Below are positions 54,150 through 62,458 of a stretch of 64,000 bases of DNA, piece by piece. Source of the DNA: an uncultured Synergistales bacterium (GTDB lineage: Bacteria > Synergistota > Synergistia > Synergistales > Aminobacteriaceae); contig CAJOMU010000001.1 in assembly GCA_905235735.1 (NCBI GenBank), positions 79,744 through 143,743 on the forward strand, read 5' to 3'. Under the pieces are notes generated by a model. The model was not told the origin of the DNA. It saw only the letters and a program-made list of their open reading frames with translations, and made no database searches. Numbering within the stretch: position 1 is the stretch's first letter; each line of letters opens with the position of its first letter. A program made the translations under genes and the position numbers.

Positions 54150-54719
54150 ATGAAGAGTATTAAGCGTAAGGGTTTCACGTTGGTTGAGCTGTTAATCGTT
54201 ATCGTGGTGATTGGAATTTTGTCGGCAATGATGATGCTTTCATCGACGGAGGTGGTAACATCAGCGAGGGCGAGCAACATTATCAGTAACTTGAGGAACT
54301 TCAAGACTGCGGCACTGGCCATGTACGTAGATTATCTTGACTCAATGGATAGGGGACAACTTCCAGCTACTACTGCAGATGCAGCACATAAGATATTAGT
54401 TAACTACATGAACAAGGGGGGGAACGGTGCCAATATGACAGACGGTACAGAGAATTATCATCTGATGTTGGGAAAAGCAGACGACACTTTGGGATGGTAT
54501 GTTTATGTGACAGGTGTTGCTGATTCACGTGTTCGGGAAAAACTTGCAGGACGCTCCAATTCTGTGGGACTTCTTAAGGATGTATCTGATAGCTCGCCAG
54601 GTTCAGCCTACGCAACTGACGCAACCGACGCAACTACAGTATATATGTTTGTAACGAAAGTTGATGCCACAGTAGGAAGCACAAAACCAAGTGGCGTTAC
54701 AAATACCAAAGGTTCATGA
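54150..54719 (+). CDS. pilA: Type IV prepilin-like protein (major pilin candidate)
   Basis: A 189-residue prepilin. The leader MKSIKRKG is cut after Gly8 by the prepilin peptidase, and the mature protein begins FTLVELLIVIVVIGIL with Glu at mature position 5, the assembly residue. The following domain is Ala/Thr/Asp rich, with tandem ATDATDATT codons near the end. AAGGAGG precedes the ATG, 16 bases after pilC, and a terminator follows. Minor pilin or GspG-type pseudopilin is possible, since no minor pilins are nearby. Confidence 0.9.
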   Translation: MKSIKRKGFTLVELLIVIVVIGILSAMMMLSSTEVVTSARASNIISNLRNFKTAALAMYVDYLDSMDRGQLPATTADAAHKILVNYMNKGGNGANMTDGTENYHLMLGKADDTLGWYVYVTGVADSRVREKLAGRSNSVGLLKDVSDSSPGSAYATDATDATTVYMFVTKVDATVGSTKPSGVTNTKGS

Positions 54720-54758
54720 TGGTGTGATGCAGTCGGTCATGTGAGCTGAAAGATTGTT

Positions 54759-54803
54759 ATCCTCTCCTCAACAGGAAATTTCTAAATGGAGAGGGGGATT
54801 TTT
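54759..54803 (+). terminator. Terminator of the pilus operon
   Basis: ATCCTCTCC (54759-54767) pairs with GGAGAGGGG (54788 onward) around a 20-base loop, ending in GATTTTTATT. Confidence 0.72.
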
Positions 54804-54868
54804 ATTGCCTTTTCACGCTATAATTTATGCTCCATCACGAAATTTCTCACAAAGGCAGGTGTAAGTTC

Positions 54869-55048
54869 ATGACAATGCATAAAGGTTTCAGCATGGAGAG
54901 AGCTAGACACGCTAATGTAGATACACTTACCATAAGCAGGCAGGAGTACCGTATCAGCGATAGATTTTCTGACGAGGATATTGAACGTGCATGGCGTAAA
55001 GCATATGAGAAAGCTGGCGAGTTTATTATGCCGGAAGAAAGGAAGTAA
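54869..55048 (+). CDS. Small hypothetical protein
   Basis: A 59-residue basic protein, MTMHKGFSMERARHANV to the end at EFIMPEERK, with no recognised domain. The ATG at 54869 has a partial GGCAGGTG site. Helical, charged, possibly DNA- or protein-binding. It begins a four-gene accessory run in which the later genes are an Rpn-type nuclease and its short tail protein; four bases separate it from the next. Confidence 0.5.
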   Translation: MTMHKGFSMERARHANVDTLTISRQEYRISDRFSDEDIERAWRKAYEKAGEFIMPEERK

Positions 55049-55052
55049 TGAT

Positions 55053-55490
55053 ATGGTCTATTCAGATGTTTATGACCGTCTCGTTAAAGATGACGGAGAT
55101 ATAGGCGGACAGGTTGCTTATGGTATCTACAAGAAGGCTAAGAGAGAATTCATCAGAAAAAAACAGGCTGAACTTGGAACAACAATAATTCCTGAAGATG
55201 TGCTTGAAGAATTTTATGCAATTCAGACGGATTATATGCTCGAACTCTATAGGGCGCATTCAGGAAGGATAACGCGTGAATTTCTTGGCGCATTGTATGG
55301 TAAAGATATTGAACGTGAGAAGCAGACTCTGGAAGATAAGTATGAAAAACTCGCTGATTCAGTCAGGCCGTCTTTCTGGTATGGAGTGCTTCAGGGGATT
55401 GTAGCATCTTTTCTGTTTGTGCTTGCGGGTTACATAATCCTCAAGATGAATGGAAGCTGGGATATATTGCTTGGTAACTTGCTTAAATAA
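55053..55490 (+). CDS. Hypothetical protein with C-terminal membrane anchor
   Basis: A 145-residue protein from the ATG at 55053 (after GGAAG). It is helical and charged with EFIRKKQAEL and EREKQTLEDKYEKLAD, and ends with one membrane helix, FWYGVLQGIVASFLFVLAGY. I do not recognise it. It could be a tail-anchored partner of the Rpn gene 12 bases downstream, an inference from position only. Confidence 0.55.
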   Translation: MVYSDVYDRLVKDDGDIGGQVAYGIYKKAKREFIRKKQAELGTTIIPEDVLEEFYAIQTDYMLELYRAHSGRITREFLGALYGKDIEREKQTLEDKYEKLADSVRPSFWYGVLQGIVASFLFVLAGYIILKMNGSWDILLGNLLK

Positions 55491-55502
55491 AGATATTGAA
55501 CG

Positions 55503-56327
55503 ATGACAGAAATTAATGTTTTCGATGCATCGTCATTGCCGCCGGAAAAACGCTTTGAGAATCTTACGCTCGCAGATGATTTCATGTTCTGCAGAATCAT
55601 GCATGATGAATCTCTCTGCACTGAAATGATAAGGCGCATACTTCCTGATATTGATATTGGGCGCATAGAATTCACACAGTCTCAGAGGACATCACAGCCT
55701 GGTATCGATACAAGAGGCGTGAGATTTGATGTGTATGCGAAATCGGACAACAGGAAGATATTTGACTGCGAGGTTCAGACATCGGACAAGAAAGATCTTC
55801 CGAGACGAACGAGAGCGTATCACATAGCGAATGGAATAGAGATACTCACTAAAGATACACTGAAACGTTCAGGGTCGTATAATGAAATGCCTGATGTGTT
55901 CGTGATATTCATCTGCACGTTCGATCCGTTTCACACTGGCAGACACAAATACACATTCTATAATACGTGTTATGAGGACAATAGCATCAGACTTGATGAC
56001 GGAGGTGTTACTGTATTTCTGAATGCGAAAGGTACAGCTGATGATGTTAGTCCTGAGTTGAAAGCATTTCTTGATTTCATTATGGGAAAGTCTTCAGATG
56101 ATCCGTTTATTGCGGAATTAGATGAACGATTAAGAGATGCGAAAAAAGATGCAAGATACAGGAGGGATTTTATGCTGTTATTAACGAGAGAAGATGAGAT
56201 ACGCGCAGAAGGAATCGAAGAAGGTATATCCATAGGTGAAGAAAGAGCAAAACGTTCCTTCATTGAAAGGTTGATTGAAAACGGCATGACTTACAATGAA
56301 GCCATTAAATTGCTTGGTTTGTCGTGA
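55503..56327 (+). CDS. Rpn family recombination-promoting nuclease/putative transposase
   Basis: A 274-residue protein. The PD-(D/E)XK nuclease fold is seen in VRFDVYAKSDNRKIFDCEVQ, with Asp then Glu-X-Gln. It is followed by RRTRAYHIAN and VFVIFICTFDPFHTGRHKYT, typical of Rpn/PDDEXK transposase-like proteins. The C-terminus, RSFIERLIENGMTYNEAI, is the helical tail seen in the group. In E. coli such proteins cut DNA and raise recombination. The tail motif recurs in the small gene that follows. Confidence 0.88.
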   Translation: MTEINVFDASSLPPEKRFENLTLADDFMFCRIMHDESLCTEMIRRILPDIDIGRIEFTQSQRTSQPGIDTRGVRFDVYAKSDNRKIFDCEVQTSDKKDLPRRTRAYHIANGIEILTKDTLKRSGSYNEMPDVFVIFICTFDPFHTGRHKYTFYNTCYEDNSIRLDDGGVTVFLNAKGTADDVSPELKAFLDFIMGKSSDDPFIAELDERLRDAKKDARYRRDFMLLLTREDEIRAEGIEEGISIGEERAKRSFIERLIENGMTYNEAIKLLGLS

Positions 56328-56356
56328 TATTTGCAGTTTACAGGAGGGATTACAAT

Positions 56357-56581
56357 ATGGCATCGTATGAGAAGTTGAGAGAAGTATGGACTGAGGGATT
56401 TGCGGAGGGATTTGCAGAAGGATTTCCGAAACTCCTTTTAGAAGAATTTCCTAGAGCTTTTGCTGAACGTTTTACAATAAGTCTTGAAAAATATGAGGAG
56501 AGAGTGAACCGTTACTCGGTTGAAAGTCTTCTTGCTAATGGGCTGTCCCGTGATGAAGCACTTAAAATTTTGGGCTTATAA
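56357..56581 (+). CDS. Short protein resembling the C-terminal tail of Rpn nucleases
   Basis: A 74-residue protein after CAGGAGGGA. It carries two GFAEGFAEGF-like acidic/Phe repeats and ends RYSVESLLANGLSRDEALKI, which mirrors the tail of the Rpn protein upstream. No nuclease motifs are present. It may be a remnant of a duplicated Rpn gene or an independent partner; an intact ribosome site and open frame suggest it is expressed. Confidence 0.6.
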   Translation: MASYEKLREVWTEGFAEGFAEGFPKLLLEEFPRAFAERFTISLEKYEERVNRYSVESLLANGLSRDEALKILGL

Positions 56582-56623
56582 TAACCGCAAAATACAAAAT
56601 ATTTCTGTGAGGACAAAATTACA

Positions 56624-57736
56624 ATGGCAATAGTTCAAATCGTACAATGGGATGATAGTATCAACTCAAACGACATATTAGCGTGGCGTTACGTTGATCG
56701 AAAGAACCCCGCAAAAAGTGAGGAACTCGGAAACTGGACACAGCTTATCGTCCGCGAATCACAAGAGGCAGTATTATTCCGCGACGGTCAGGCATTAGAC
56801 CTCTTCGGGCCAGGCAGACACACATTATCGACCGATAATATACCCATACTCGGAGGTCTTCTCAGACTTGCGACAGGCGGACAGAGTGCATTTAAAGCAA
56901 GTGTATGGTTCATCAACAAGGTGAATCTTCTCGACATCAAATGGGGAACTCAGACACCATTATTATTGCGCGACCCTGAATATCAGATACCCGTATACAT
57001 TCGTGCATATGGTCAGTTCGGAATAAGAATCAGTGAGAGCAGGCAGTTCGTGATTAAGCTCGCTGGGAACAAATCAAGTTTATCGCGTTCGGACATTGAG
57101 AATTATTTCAAGGGCGTAATACTCTCAAAAATGGGCGATATGATTGCAACGTACATATCTCACAAGAAGATTAATATCTTTGAGATAAACACGTATCTTG
57201 AAGACATGTCAAATGAGGCAGTCGAAAAAATCCGTCCTGTATTCGCAAATTATGGAATTGAACCGTTAAACTTCTATTTTGGTTCAGTCAACACTGTCGA
57301 TGATGACGAGGGCATAAAGAAACTGAAATCCGCAATGAGTGAACGTGCAAGCATGAACATCATGGGCTATAACTATCAGCAGATGAGATCATTCGATGTC
57401 ATGGAGGCAGCCGCGAAGAACGAAGGCGGATCAGGTATGCTCAATGCAGGCGTAGGATTGGGTGCAGGTATGGGCATGGGAGGTGCAATCGGACAAATGG
57501 CCGCACAGATGGGGCAATACATTAACCCACAGCAATCACAGCAGGTTCAGCAGCCTCAACCACAACAACAGCAAGTTCAATCACAGGCTAATGTATGTCC
57601 TTCATGCGGAAAAAGTATTCCTGAAGGTGCAAAATTCTGCATGTTCTGCGGTGCAAGATTAGCATGTTCAAACTGCGGAGCTAAATTAATTCCTGGTGCA
57701 AAGTTCTGCCCTCAGTGCGGAAATCAGATACAGTGA
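56624..57736 (+). CDS. SPFH-domain protein with C-terminal zinc ribbons
   Basis: A 370-residue protein. The opening DSINSNDILAWRYVD and IVRESQEAVLFRDGQALDLF are typical of a YdjI-type SPFH (virion-core-like) protein, a prohibitin-like fold about residues 1-240. A Gly/Met region, MLNAGVGLGAGMGMGG, and a Gln/Pro-rich linker follow. Two zinc ribbons close it: CPSCG...CMFCG and CSNCG...CPQCG. Function unknown; these proteins tend to assemble membrane-associated scaffolds. A multi-helix membrane protein gene starts 16 bases downstream, a likely partner. Confidence 0.82.
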   Translation: MAIVQIVQWDDSINSNDILAWRYVDRKNPAKSEELGNWTQLIVRESQEAVLFRDGQALDLFGPGRHTLSTDNIPILGGLLRLATGGQSAFKASVWFINKVNLLDIKWGTQTPLLLRDPEYQIPVYIRAYGQFGIRISESRQFVIKLAGNKSSLSRSDIENYFKGVILSKMGDMIATYISHKKINIFEINTYLEDMSNEAVEKIRPVFANYGIEPLNFYFGSVNTVDDDEGIKKLKSAMSERASMNIMGYNYQQMRSFDVMEAAAKNEGGSGMLNAGVGLGAGMGMGGAIGQMAAQMGQYINPQQSQQVQQPQPQQQQVQSQANVCPSCGKSIPEGAKFCMFCGARLACSNCGAKLIPGAKFCPQCGNQIQ

Positions 57737-57752
57737 AAGGTGAGATTATATT

Positions 57753-58469
57753 ATGGGAAAATTCTTCAACAAAATTCGTCAGGTCTTCAATATATTCCTG
57801 ATTCTTGCGCTCATAGTTGTTGCTTCTGCTTTCTTCATTTACTTCATAACCTCTCCAGAACAGCGCGGTGTTACGTTCTGGATTTCAATCGGCTTTCTTG
57901 TCTTCGCACTCATTTTCGAGACATTGCAGGCTTCAGGAATAGCTATGCGATTCAATTCCGGCAAGAATATTCCTGTCAGCTTCTCAAAGTTGATTCTCGG
58001 AGGCGTATATTTCGTTTTCGTTCTCGCAATGTCATTCTGGAATGCGTTTGACCCATTCACAACCACAAAATACATTCTGATTCATGTTGCAGGTCTCGTA
58101 GTGTTCCTGCTCCCGATGATCCTAATCAACATGGCCGAACTGAGATTATCGGGTTCAGACAGGAAAGAACGTGCTGAAGGAAGAATGAATCTCGCGATGA
58201 TGTCCAGAAAAGTTGAATATATTATCGATGATCTCAAAGCATCAGGCATACCCAGTGATAAACTTCTACAGCTCATTAATCTTTCTGAAGCTCTGAAGTA
58301 TTCTGATCCTGCACCTGCATCGGGGAAAATCGAACGTGCATTAGAGGACGCATTGGATAAACTTGAATCATCAGCATCAACTAAGGACATGAACATAATA
58401 CTCGGAGCATGTACACTCGCAGAACGTGCACTGAGAGAACGCAATGAATACGTGAAGAACTCAAAGTAG
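57753..58469 (+). CDS. Hypothetical multi-helix membrane protein
   Basis: A 238-residue protein with about four membrane helices in its first 130 residues (IFLILALIVVASAFFIYFI, VFALIFETLQASGIAM-side, VYFVFVLAMSFWN, VAGLVVFLLPMILINM). A soluble helical C-terminal half follows with repeats of Ala, Leu, Glu and Asp. I do not recognise a family. It is co-oriented with the SPFH/zinc-ribbon gene and followed by a terminator, so the two form a unit, and it may serve as that protein's membrane anchor. Confidence 0.6.
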   Translation: MGKFFNKIRQVFNIFLILALIVVASAFFIYFITSPEQRGVTFWISIGFLVFALIFETLQASGIAMRFNSGKNIPVSFSKLILGGVYFVFVLAMSFWNAFDPFTTTKYILIHVAGLVVFLLPMILINMAELRLSGSDRKERAEGRMNLAMMSRKVEYIIDDLKASGIPSDKLLQLINLSEALKYSDPAPASGKIERALEDALDKLESSASTKDMNIILGACTLAERALRERNEYVKNSK

Positions 58470-58481
58470 CATAACAAAAAA

Positions 58482-58514
58482 ACCCCCGCCACTTTTCGAC
58501 GGGGGAAATTTTTT
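58482..58514. terminator. Terminator between the SPFH unit and the convergent coiled-coil gene
   Basis: CCCCCG pairs with CGGGGG (extended by AA/TT) around CCACTTTTCGA, with A-rich sequence before and TTTTTTT after, so it works in both directions. Confidence 0.82.
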
Positions 58515-58524
58515 TCTCCGTGAA

Positions 58525-58887
58525 TTACTCTGCAATCTTCTTTAACTCTTCGATTCTCGCCTTCTGTGCCTCAACCTGTGCCTCAAGATACGCAAGCTGA
58601 TCCTCTTCTGCCTTCACTGAATGCGTGAGCCTCTCTGAGAATTTCGCTGATACTGCCTTCAGTGCCGCAAAATCTTCTTTCAGTTCTGCCACGTCAGGCA
58701 TACCACCCTTTTCGAGCTTTTCGATTCTCTGTTCGAGTACCGCCATTGCAGATTTGAATTCTTCAAGTTTCGGTGTGAACTTGTTCTGCATTATCGTCCA
58801 CATGATATTCAGCGCGACTATTGCGCAGATTACTCCGATTATGATTTGCTTCTTCTTGTCTGGAGTTCCCTTCTGATTCTGTGCCAT
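58525..58887 (-). CDS. Small membrane-anchored coiled-coil protein
   Basis: A 120-residue protein. A basic N-terminus leads into one helix (IIIGVICAIVALNIMWTIM) and then a long coiled coil, about residues 35-118, of Leu/Glu/Lys heptads such as LEQRIEKLEKGG and AYLEAQVEAQKARIEEL. GAAGGAGG precedes the ATG. No family recognised. It is the first gene after the rplL terminator, where rpoB normally lies. Confidence 0.65.
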   Translation of the reverse strand: MAQNQKGTPDKKKQIIIGVICAIVALNIMWTIMQNKFTPKLEEFKSAMAVLEQRIEKLEKGGMPDVAELKEDFAALKAVSAKFSERLTHSVKAEEDQLAYLEAQVEAQKARIEELKKIAE

Positions 58888-58912
58888 TGATAAATCAACC
58901 TCCTTCTCAATA

Positions 58913-58946
58913 ACAAAAAGAGGCCCTTAATTTTTCCGAGCCTCTG
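58913..58946 (-). terminator. Terminator of the ribosomal-protein operon after rplL
   Basis: On the minus strand AGAGGCTCGG pairs with GGGCCTCT, followed by TTTTTG; it ends the unit before the coiled-coil gene. Confidence 0.85.
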
Positions 58947-58962
58947 ATTTTTTCATACTGCC

Positions 58963-59340
58963 TTATTTAACCTCAACATCTGCTCCGGCATCAGCCAGTT
59001 TCTTTCTAAGCTCTTCAGCTTCCTCTTTGGATACGCCCTCTTTGATGTTCTTCGGAGGATTGTCGACAAGCTCTTTTGCTTCCTTGAGGCCAAGTGATGT
59101 AACCTCACGTACTGCTTTGATGACTGCGATCTTGTTTGCGCCGGGCCCTTTGTAGACAACATCAAACTCTGTCTTCTCTTCTGCTGGTGCTGCTGCTGCC
59201 GCTGCTCCGGGCATTGCTGCCATCATCATGGGTGCTGCTGATGCTGATACGCCGAACTTCTCCTCAAGTGCCTTCACTAATTCTGAAAGCTCAAGTACTG
59301 ACATTGTTTCAATAGCCTGAATAATTTCTTCTTTGCTCAT
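58963..59340 (-). CDS. rplL: 50S ribosomal protein L7/L12
   Basis: A 125-residue protein. The N-terminal dimerisation helix [20 protein letters not shown], an Ala/Gly/Pro hinge ([13 protein letters not shown]) and the globular C-terminal [20 protein letters not shown] through [18 protein letters not shown] are all standard. It forms the flexible stalk that recruits translation factors. It is co-transcribed with rplJ and shares its leader control. Confidence 0.97.
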   Translation of the reverse strand: MSKEEIIQAIETMSVLELSELVKALEEKFGVSASAAPMMMAAMPGAAAAAAPAEEKTEFDVVYKGPGANKIAVIKAVREVTSLGLKEAKELVDNPPKNIKEGVSKEEAEELRKKLADAGADVEVK

Positions 59341-59376
59341 AATATTTTATTCCTCCATAATAAATTTTTTTGTGAA

Positions 59377-59913
59377 TTAAGCCGCGCCTTCTTCTTTCTT
59401 GTCGCGTATATTTGCGAGAACAGTAACGAAGTTGCGCATTGTTCCAGCCAGAACATTGACGAGTCCCGATAACGGAGCTGCAATTGTCCTGACAACCTGA
59501 CCGCGCATGACCTCCTTTGACGGAAGATCTGCGAGTGCCATTAACTGATTCAAATTGAGCTGTTGTGTCTCAAGAAGTCCACCCTTCAGAATGAATGCTT
59601 TCTGTGTCTTATCATTCGCATATTCTTTGAGAACCTTTGCAACGCTTACGGGATCATCGTAGCATATTGCGAAAATGTTCGGGCCTTTCATCATGTCTTC
59701 AGGGAGTGCGTTCAAACCGGCTTCCTTCATAGCGATTGCAAAGAGTGCATTCTTCGCAACTTTGAGTTCTCCGCCGGCCTGCCTGACCTTTGCACGCAAT
59801 GCTGTACTCTGTGCAACTGTCATGCCTCGATACTCACCGACAAATACAGCCTTAGACCTTCCGAGTTTCTCTTTGAGTCCGTCAACCAGTTCATATTTTA
59901 TCTTTGCAGGCAT
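59377..59913 (-). CDS. rplJ: 50S ribosomal protein L10
   Basis: A 178-residue stalk base protein that holds L7/L12 dimers. VFVGEYRGMTVAQSTALRAK, LKVAKNALFAIAMKEAG and the C-terminal helix region LSGLVNVLAGTMRNFVTVL, which binds L7/L12, are visible. GGAGGTGAAAG precedes the ATG. Its 5' leader holds a separate control element. Confidence 0.97.
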   Translation of the reverse strand: MPAKIKYELVDGLKEKLGRSKAVFVGEYRGMTVAQSTALRAKVRQAGGELKVAKNALFAIAMKEAGLNALPEDMMKGPNIFAICYDDPVSVAKVLKEYANDKTQKAFILKGGLLETQQLNLNQLMALADLPSKEVMRGQVVRTIAAPLSGLVNVLAGTMRNFVTVLANIRDKKEEGAA

Positions 59914-59941
59914 AGTTTTTCTTTCACCTCCTTAAATCTGC

Positions 59942-60048
59942 AAAAAATCCCCCTGTCAAAGCACAACAGGAGGAGATTCTATCAATCGTCATTATCTCTT
60001 CCTGAGCAGGATATTAAGCATAAAATCAAATGCGCCTGCTGTCTTCGG
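59942..60048 (-). promoter_or_regulatory. Ribosomal protein L10 leader with intrinsic terminator
   Basis: On the minus strand the leader begins CCGAAGACAGCAGG and later has TTAATATCCTGCTCAGG, the conserved strands of the L10 leader RNA where L10(L12)4 binds. It ends with a hairpin, CCTCCTGT against ACAGGGGG (59949-59973), and a T6 run at 59942-59947, so excess L10 could stop transcription before rplJ-rplL. Confidence 0.85.
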
Positions 60049-60073
60049 AAAATTTATTGCTTGCGAAAAATTT

Positions 60074-60778
60074 TTATACGGCTAATTCTTTCTGTGCCGA
60101 TACAGTATCTACTGCTATTCCCGGCCCCATTGTCGGAGCTATCGATATGCTTCGTACATACGTTCCCTTCACAGAGGCGGGTCTTGCTCTATAGATTGCC
60201 TGAAGCAACGCCTTCACGTTATCATAGAGATCATCAACCGAGAAATCTCTTCGTCCTGCCGCATTGTGAGTTATACCGGTCTTGTCTGCTCTGAACTCTA
60301 CACGTCCTGCTTTGATTTCCTTCACAGCATTGGCAAGTTCAAACGTTACTGATCCTGTCTTTGCGCTGGGCATTAAACCTCTTGGGCCTAAGACTTTTCC
60401 GAGACGACCGACTGACTTCATCATATCCGGTGTAGCAATCACTGCATCAAAGTCCATAAATCCGCCCTGAATCTGTGCGACCATTTCTTCACCGCCGACT
60501 ATATCCGCTCCGGCATCCTGTGCTTCTTTAATCTTTTCACCCTGTGTGATAACGAGAACTTTCTTCGTTACACCTGTTCCATGAGGCAATGATACTGTGC
60601 TTCTGACCTGCTGGTCTGCGTGTCTGGGGTCAATCCCTAAACGTACATGCACTTCAATGCTCTCGTTGAACTTGGCCGTTGCTACCTGCTTGAATAACTC
60701 TACTGCTTCACGAAGTCCGTATAGCTTCCCGGATTCTATTTTTGCGGCAGCTTCTCTGTATCTTTTACTTCGTTTCAT
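60074..60778 (-). CDS. rplA: 50S ribosomal protein L1
   Basis: A 234-residue protein of the L1 stalk. [19 protein letters not shown] opens, with [28 protein letters not shown] and [15 protein letters not shown] as typical segments. In many bacteria L1 represses its own rplK-rplA message. Strong GCAGGAGGT precedes the start. Confidence 0.97.
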   Translation of the reverse strand: MKRSKRYREAAAKIESGKLYGLREAVELFKQVATAKFNESIEVHVRLGIDPRHADQQVRSTVSLPHGTGVTKKVLVITQGEKIKEAQDAGADIVGGEEMVAQIQGGFMDFDAVIATPDMMKSVGRLGKVLGPRGLMPSAKTGSVTFELANAVKEIKAGRVEFRADKTGITHNAAGRRDFSVDDLYDNVKALLQAIYRARPASVKGTYVRSISIAPTMGPGIAVDTVSAQKELAV

Positions 60779-60834
60779 TCTTTACCTCCTGCGGTACTCG
60801 CGAATAATTTTAATTCTCCCGCTGTCCTTAATTC

Positions 60835-61260
60835 CTAGTCTGTTACCTCAAGACCCATTGAACGCGCTGTGCCTTCTATCATTCTCATAGCAGCATCTAC
60901 ATCGTTCGCATTGAGGTCTTTCATCTTGAGTTCAGCTATCTCTTTGACCTTCGCACGTGCAATCTTTCCGACTTTGGTCTTGTTCGGTACACCTGAGCCT
61001 GATTCAATTCCGACTGCCTTCTTCAGCAATACTGCCGCAGGAGGTGTCTTCAGCTCGAACGTGAAACTCCTGTCCGCATATATCGTGATCACTGCGGGAA
61101 TGATTAACCCCGCCTGATCTGCTGTCTTCGCGTTGAACTGCTTCACGAACTCCATTATGTTCACGCCATGCTGACCAAGTGCAGGCCCTACTGGAGGTGC
61201 TGGTGTTGCTTTACCGGCTGGTAATTGTAACTTTACCTGCCCTACTACTTTTTTAGCCAT
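60835..61260 (-). CDS. rplK: 50S ribosomal protein L11
   Basis: A 141-residue protein. [38 protein letters not shown] and the C-terminal [12 protein letters not shown] are diagnostic. It binds the GTPase centre of 23S rRNA and is needed for the RelA response. Positioned between nusG and rplA as usual. Confidence 0.97.
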   Translation of the reverse strand: MAKKVVGQVKLQLPAGKATPAPPVGPALGQHGVNIMEFVKQFNAKTADQAGLIIPAVITIYADRSFTFELKTPPAAVLLKKAVGIESGSGVPNKTKVGKIARAKVKEIAELKMKDLNANDVDAAMRMIEGTARSMGLEVTD

Positions 61261-61282
61261 GATAAAAATTTTTCCTTTCTGC

Positions 61283-61819
61283 TTATATTTTCTCTAATGC
61301 TCTGTAATCCGTTTCGAGTACTGCTCCGCCTAGAACATCACTTTTGAATTTCACTCTGCCCTTCTTAGCATTCACTTCAACTATTGGGCCTGTGAAACCT
61401 TTCATGTTGCCCTCTGCTATAACCCTGACAGTATCACCCGGCTTCAGATCTAATTCTACCTTTGCGTTACTGCTGTCTTTCTTCATGCCGGACATTATCC
61501 TGTCAACTTCATCCTGCGACAACGGAATCGGATGCGTTCCTGCTCCTATGAATCCAGTTACACCCGGCGTATGTCTCACTGCATACCATGATTGTTCATC
61601 AAGAATCATCTCGACCATCACGTAGCTGGGATAAAGTTTACGTGTAACTTCTTTGCTCTTTCCGTTCTTTACGGCTATATGTGTCTCAGTAGGAACAAGA
61701 ACATTGAAGATTTTATCCTGCATGTTCATGGCTGCAATACGCTGTCTAAGGTCTGCCTCAACACGTTTCTCATAGCTTGCATACGTCTGAACAACGTACC
61801 ATCTGCGTTCATCCGGCAT
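61283..61819 (-). CDS. nusG: Transcription termination/antitermination factor NusG
   Basis: A 178-residue protein: N-terminal NGN domain ([45 protein letters not shown]) that binds RNA polymerase, and a C-terminal KOW domain ([20 protein letters not shown]) that contacts Rho and S10. It starts 12 bases after the secE stop. Confidence 0.97.
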   Translation of the reverse strand: MPDERRWYVVQTYASYEKRVEADLRQRIAAMNMQDKIFNVLVPTETHIAVKNGKSKEVTRKLYPSYVMVEMILDEQSWYAVRHTPGVTGFIGAGTHPIPLSQDEVDRIMSGMKKDSSNAKVELDLKPGDTVRVIAEGNMKGFTGPIVEVNAKKGRVKFKSDVLGGAVLETDYRALEKI

Positions 61820-61831
61820 GATTTGAACTCG

Positions 61832-62047
61832 CTAACCCAGAAGTGCGCTGAACAGCCACGCAAGAAGAAAGTCGATCAGTCCTAAGTACAATGAGACACA
61901 AAGCGTGAAAACTATAACTACAAGCGTCCAGTACCATATCTGCTTACGAGTAGGCCATGTTACTTTTTTCAGCTCGGCTTTAGCTTCACGGATAAAATTT
62001 TTTAGTGATGTCAGCTTTGATAATTTCTCTGTGGTTGTTTTTGCCAT
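61832..62047 (-). CDS. secE: Preprotein translocase subunit SecE
   Basis: A 71-residue protein. FIREAKAELKKVTWPTRKQI is the conserved amphipathic segment, followed by one membrane helix, WTLVVIVFTLCVSLYLGLID. It clamps the SecY channel. The gene lies between tRNA-Trp and nusG, the usual arrangement. Confidence 0.95.
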   Translation of the reverse strand: MAKTTTEKLSKLTSLKNFIREAKAELKKVTWPTRKQIWYWTLVVIVFTLCVSLYLGLIDFLLAWLFSALLG

Positions 62048-62071
62048 TTGCTTGTTATCCTCATAACAAAG

Positions 62072-62147
62072 TGGCAGGCCCGGCAGGACTCGAACCTGCA
62101 GCCCCCGGTTTTGGAGACCAGTGCTCTGCCAATTGAGCCACGGACCT
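62072..62147 (-). tRNA. tRNA-Trp (CCA), CCA end encoded
   Basis: Acceptor AGGTCCG pairs with CGGGCCT with one T-G pair, the loop CTCCAAA gives anticodon CCA, and discriminator G is normal for Trp. The 3' CCA is encoded at 62072-62074. It is directly upstream of secE. Confidence 0.95.
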
Positions 62148-62168
62148 GCGTAAATTTTTTACTTGGAG

Positions 62169-62197
62169 ATTTTACAACAGGTTTTATTCTTTCGCAA
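62169..62197 (-). promoter_or_regulatory. Promoter of the tRNA-Trp-secE-nusG unit
   Basis: On the minus strand TTGCGA (62197-62192) and TAAAAT (62174-62169) are spaced by 17 bases, upstream of tRNA-Trp. Confidence 0.7.
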
Positions 62198-62199
62198 CA

Positions 62200-62349
62200 T
62201 TACTTTGATTCCTTATGCAGGACTGAAGCGTTGCACCACTTGCAATATTTCTTGATTTCAAGTTTTTTGCTCTGCTTCTTCTTGTTAATCGTGGTAGTGT
62301 AGTTGCGTCTCTTACACTGCGTACATGTGAGTCCGATTATGTCTGCCAT
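62200..62349 (-). CDS. rpmG: 50S ribosomal protein L33
   Basis: A 49-residue protein from the ATG at 62349, preceded by GAAAGGAA. MADIIGLTCTQCKRRNYTTT, then KLEIKKYCKWCNASVLHKES, fits L33 exactly. Two CxxC pairs (CTQC and CKWC) mark the zinc-binding C+ form, as opposed to the Cys-free form expressed under zinc limitation. The place upstream of tRNA-Trp-secE is conserved in many bacteria. Confidence 0.96.
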   Translation of the reverse strand: MADIIGLTCTQCKRRNYTTTINKKKQSKKLEIKKYCKWCNASVLHKESK

Positions 62350-62398
62350 GTTGAATTTGATTCCTTTCGTTAATGTTGAATGTTAAAGCAGAAAATAT

Positions 62399-62427
62399 TT
62401 TAGCACAGTCATAAATCACTGTATAAT
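62399..62427 (+). promoter_or_regulatory. Candidate promoter of the fused periplasmic-binding gene
   Basis: TATAAT at 62422-62427 with a weak TTTAGC at 62399-62404 spaced by 17 bases, 31 bases before the start codon. Confidence 0.45.
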
Positions 62428-62458
62428 TTTTGCATTCTATTATAAGGCATGGTGTTTC

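Noticed and set aside
54759..54803. Riboswitch after the pilus operon
   Set aside because: Simple stem with T-run at the operon end; no conserved aptamer seen.
59563..60294. Long plus-strand frame over rplJ-rplA
   Set aside because: Antisense to well-supported ribosomal protein genes and the L10 leader; composition not protein-like.
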